A stretch of DNA of 15,798 bases from an uncultured Lachnospiraceae bacterium (GTDB taxonomy: Bacteria > Bacillota > Clostridia > Lachnospirales > Lachnospiraceae): the NCBI GenBank assembly GCA_905236545.1, contig CAJOQO010000334.1, positions 1 through 15,798 of the forward strand, written 5' to 3'. A program made the position numbers and the translations under genes. Below the pieces are notes generated by a model. The model was not told the DNA's origin and did no database searches. It worked only from the letters and a program-made list of their open reading frames with translations. Of this stretch, positions 14,203-15,798 are shown piece after piece (the first letter of the stretch is position 1; every line of letters starts with the position of its first letter).

Positions 14203-14263
14203 TATGATGGAAGGGCCGGATGCCCTGAAGCCGAGGCGGGCCTGCCTGCCGGAGGCCATCATA
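14203..14263 (+). promoter_or_regulatory. Three-way-junction-like leader of the secreted protein gene
   Basis: TATGATGG (14203-14210) pairs with CCATCATA (14256-14263) as an 8-bp closing stem. It encloses AGGGC/GCCCT (14212-14216 with 14222-14226) and GGCGGG/CCTGCC (14235-14240 with 14245-14250, one G-U). The ribosome binding site AAAGGAGGTGA begins at 14277, 13 bases after the closing stem. An upstream dyad GTTCCTG (14082-14088) with CAGGAAC (14121-14127) lies in the same 210-base leader. It matches no riboswitch consensus I know. Confidence 0.4.
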
Positions 14264-14292
14264 TCATTCCAGGAAGAAAGGAGGTGAATCCA

Positions 14293-14862
14293 ATGAGCAA
14301 GTTTGGAAAGAAGGTTTCTACGCTTCTGCTTGCGGCTGTTATTGCGGTCAGTTCCGTAATCCCGGCTGCTGCGGCATCAAGCCCAACTGAGGGAAATGAT
14401 GTGGAACCTGACACCAAGGTCACGATCGAAAAGAAGGGGACGAAGGTCACTGCTGTTTCGACCGGCGATGATACCGTAAAGGTAACGAAGGTGAAATCCG
14501 ACGAAAAGAAAGCTACGATCCCCGCATCGTTTACGTATGACGGACAGACGTATACTGTCGAATCCATCGAAACCGGTGCCATCACCAAGAAGTATGACAA
14601 GGTCACTTTGATTCTCAATGACGAGACGAAGGTACGCAAAAAGGTCGCAAAGAGCAAGAAAGCAAAGAAGACCACCAAGATCCTGATCAAGGCTGCCAAG
14701 GGTACGAAGCTTAAGGCCAGTCAGTTCAACAAGGAAGCTTTCAAGGGTTTCAAGGGCAAGATCAAAGTCAAGGCGCGCAACATGACCAAGAAGGAGTTCA
14801 AGAAGCTCGTGAAGAAGCTTAGAAAGGGCGGCTTCAAGGGATATATTTACCGGAAAGAGTAA
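14293..14862 (+). CDS. Small secreted lysine-rich protein, BspA/LRR-like remnant
   Basis: A 189-residue protein; the start at 14293 is fixed by AAAGGAGGTGA five bases upstream and by a classic signal peptide (1-28, MSKFGKKVSTLLLAA onward, cleavage probably after PAAAA). The mature part begins with an acidic stretch (30-40), followed by a segment (73-115) resembling the start of BspA-like leucine-rich-repeat proteins (ATIPASFTYDGQTYTVESIE). It ends in a very basic half in which lysine is the dominant residue (KKVAKSKKAKKTTK; KKEFKKLVKKLRKGGFKGY), similar to the C-terminal cap of those proteins. I count roughly 40 lysines in about 162 mature residues. The central leucine-rich repeats are almost missing. 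The function is unknown; a wall- or polyanion-binding role is only suggested by charge. It is monocistronic and followed by a strong terminator. Confidence 0.85.
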   Translation: MSKFGKKVSTLLLAAVIAVSSVIPAAAASSPTEGNDVEPDTKVTIEKKGTKVTAVSTGDDTVKVTKVKSDEKKATIPASFTYDGQTYTVESIETGAITKKYDKVTLILNDETKVRKKVAKSKKAKKTTKILIKAAKGTKLKASQFNKEAFKGFKGKIKVKARNMTKKEFKKLVKKLRKGGFKGYIYRKE

Positions 14863-14903
14863 TTCTTCCGGTGATATGATTACTCTGTTGAGTCAGCTTT
14901 CTG

Positions 14904-14944
14904 AAACCGTTTCGTCCGGATCCGTCCAGGCGAAACGGTTTTTT
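14904..14944 (+). terminator. Rho-independent terminator of the secreted protein gene
   Basis: AAACCGTTTCG (14904-14914) and CGAAACGGTTT (14931-14941) form a perfect 11-bp stem with a 16-base loop. Six T residues (14939-14944) end the structure, so the last stem bases and the T tract overlap. It begins 41 bases after the stop codon. The opposite strand has no T tract. Confidence 0.93.
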
Positions 14945-14974
14945 ACTCATCTCCTCTGTCAGGAATACGCTGTT

Positions 14975-15798
14975 TCAGGGACTATATTCCGGATCAGTCG
15001 GATCATAAGGCTTATTCCAGGTTCCGACACAGGGCCTGTCCGGTGTTCCGAGCGGATCATCCTCTTCACTGCCGCTGAAAATCTCCACTCTGGTGCCAGC
15101 CGGCAGATGATCATAGATATACTTTGCGTCGACTGCCGCAAGTCTGACGCAGCCATGGGATGCCGGTGTTCCAAGCAGGTTGTAGACACCTTCCTGAAGG
15201 GAAGCCGGGTCGTTCGGTCTGTCATATGGAAGGGAATGAAACAGCAGACTGGGAGCGAAATGACAGCACCATTGTCCCCAGGTCGGTCCAACCAGTTCAT
15301 GCCATCTCAGGTGATCCTGGATGGTAAACGTCCCATTCGGGGTACCCCCATTCGCTCCCACAGAGCATGGACATGCATAGACCGGAAGATTCAGAATCCT
15401 TGTACCGGACTGTTCCTGCGCGTCCTCTTCGATCTTCCTGAAAGAAATCAGATCCGAAACATCTCCCAAAGCATCCTTTCTGGCATCCTCCAGTGCATCC
15501 TCCAATGTGGGAATCCTCTTATCTGCTTCCAGTACTCTGTACACAGTAACGGTGCAGGTTGCCTGGTTCACCCTGACCAGCCAGGGGGTCTGCTCCGTGA
15601 TCGTAAACAGCCTTTTCCATGCGTCGAGCAGTTCCATTCCCAGGATCCTTTCAGACCACTCTTCTGCCCTTTTCTCAATCTCCGGACGCTGTGCATCACT
15701 GACACTGTCCTGCACACGGTCATTGTTCAGGCCGGCTGCGGCAAACAGGGCTTCCAGGGCTTCCTGCAGATCCACATCCCTTTGTTTCGTATTCCGAC
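14975..15798 (-). CDS. L,D-transpeptidase (YkuD), 5' end outside window
   Basis: The frame is open to the window edge (residues RNTKQRD precede the GTG at 15775), and no signal peptide is seen, so the true start lies outside. About 274 residues are visible. The YkuD catalytic domain occupies the C-terminal half: a LNLPVYACPCSVG strand, GTPNGTFTI, LLFHSLPYD (His), and GTPASHGCVRLAAVDA containing the catalytic Cys in SHGCVR, followed by LPAGTRVEIF. By family knowledge it forms 3-3 peptidoglycan cross-links or anchors proteins in the wall, acting outside the membrane. The preceding 130 residues are helical and charged (EDALEDARKDALGDVSDL) and carry no domain I recognise. The C-terminal tail after the catalytic domain (DDPLGTPDRPCVGTWNKPYD) fits the variant in which the enzyme ends in a short Pro/Asp-rich extension. 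The gene converges with the secreted protein gene; no terminator of its own is seen. Confidence 0.93.
   Translation of the reverse strand, partial: RNTKQRDVDLQEALEALFAAAGLNNDRVQDSVSDAQRPEIEKRAEEWSERILGMELLDAWKRLFTITEQTPWLVRVNQATCTVTVYRVLEADKRIPTLEDALEDARKDALGDVSDLISFRKIEEDAQEQSGTRILNLPVYACPCSVGANGGTPNGTFTIQDHLRWHELVGPTWGQWCCHFAPSLLFHSLPYDRPNDPASLQEGVYNLLGTPASHGCVRLAAVDAKYIYDHLPAGTRVEIFSGSEEDDPLGTPDRPCVGTWNKPYDPTDPEYSP

Noticed and set aside
14203..14284. Cobalamin, fluoride, glycine or ZTP riboswitch as identity of the structured leader
   Set aside because: None of the conserved core sequences of these classes as I know them is present.
14116..14292. Upstream extension of the secreted protein to an ATG at 14116
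   Set aside because: No ribosome binding site there, and the signal peptide and perfect ribosome binding site fix the start at 14293; the extension overlaps a structured leader.

Overview
The window looks like a chromosomal segment of a Gram-positive, low-GC-phylum (Firmicutes) anaerobe, most likely a gut-type Clostridia/Lachnospiraceae member. The grounds are strong AGGAGG-type ribosome binding sites, a WalRK-like two-component system beside a GerMN lipoprotein, a GH25 lysozyme with a bacterial Ig-like domain, a BspA-like lysine-rich secreted protein, and fairly GC-rich coding sequence with an AT-rich regulatory island. No rRNA, tRNA, IS element, CRISPR array or phage gene is visible. The species assignment is inference.

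Layout. 1-1641 (minus, 3' end outside the window) is a c-di-GMP signalling protein with a degenerate GGDEF and an intact-looking EAL domain. 1829-4492 (minus) is the DNA-uptake channel ComEC/Rec2, carrying two in-frame repeat arrays and preceded by a third array. 4696-4747 is a rho-independent terminator that closes a minus-strand transcription unit running from about 9011 to 4805: ComEA-like DNA-binding protein, OmpR/WalR-type response regulator, HAMP sensor kinase and GerMN lipoprotein. A good promoter for this unit overlaps the stop codon of the upstream GH25 lysozyme gene (9044-9973). From 10139 the strand flips. A membrane-anchored C39-like papain-fold protein and a CpsB/YwqE-type PHP tyrosine phosphatase lie on plus, converging on glycerol kinase (11893-13395, minus). 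A 342-base gene-free stretch follows, half of it a hairpin-rich element with an unstarted reading frame and half an AT-rich island with two dyads in front of an XRE regulator (13738-14082). After a structured 210-base leader comes a small, very lysine-rich secreted protein (14293-14862) and a strong terminator. The window ends inside a minus-strand L,D-transpeptidase.

Themes. Much of the content concerns the cell envelope: peptidoglycan hydrolase (GH25), L,D-transpeptidase, C39-like protein, envelope-sensing two-component system with an exported lipoprotein partner, Tyr-phosphatase, secreted basic protein. The other theme is competence-like DNA uptake (ComEA-like plus ComEC). The most unusual signals are (i) repeat arrays of codon-compatible unit length (6, 12, 18, 24 and 30 nt) concentrated in and around the two com genes, (ii) an apparent RBS-sequestering hairpin that changes the predicted start of the ComEA-like protein, (iii) a three-way-junction-like leader before the secreted basic protein, and (iv) two dyads on the same helical face at the XRE promoter. 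All RNA structures and promoters here were found by eye, without energy calculation or alignment.
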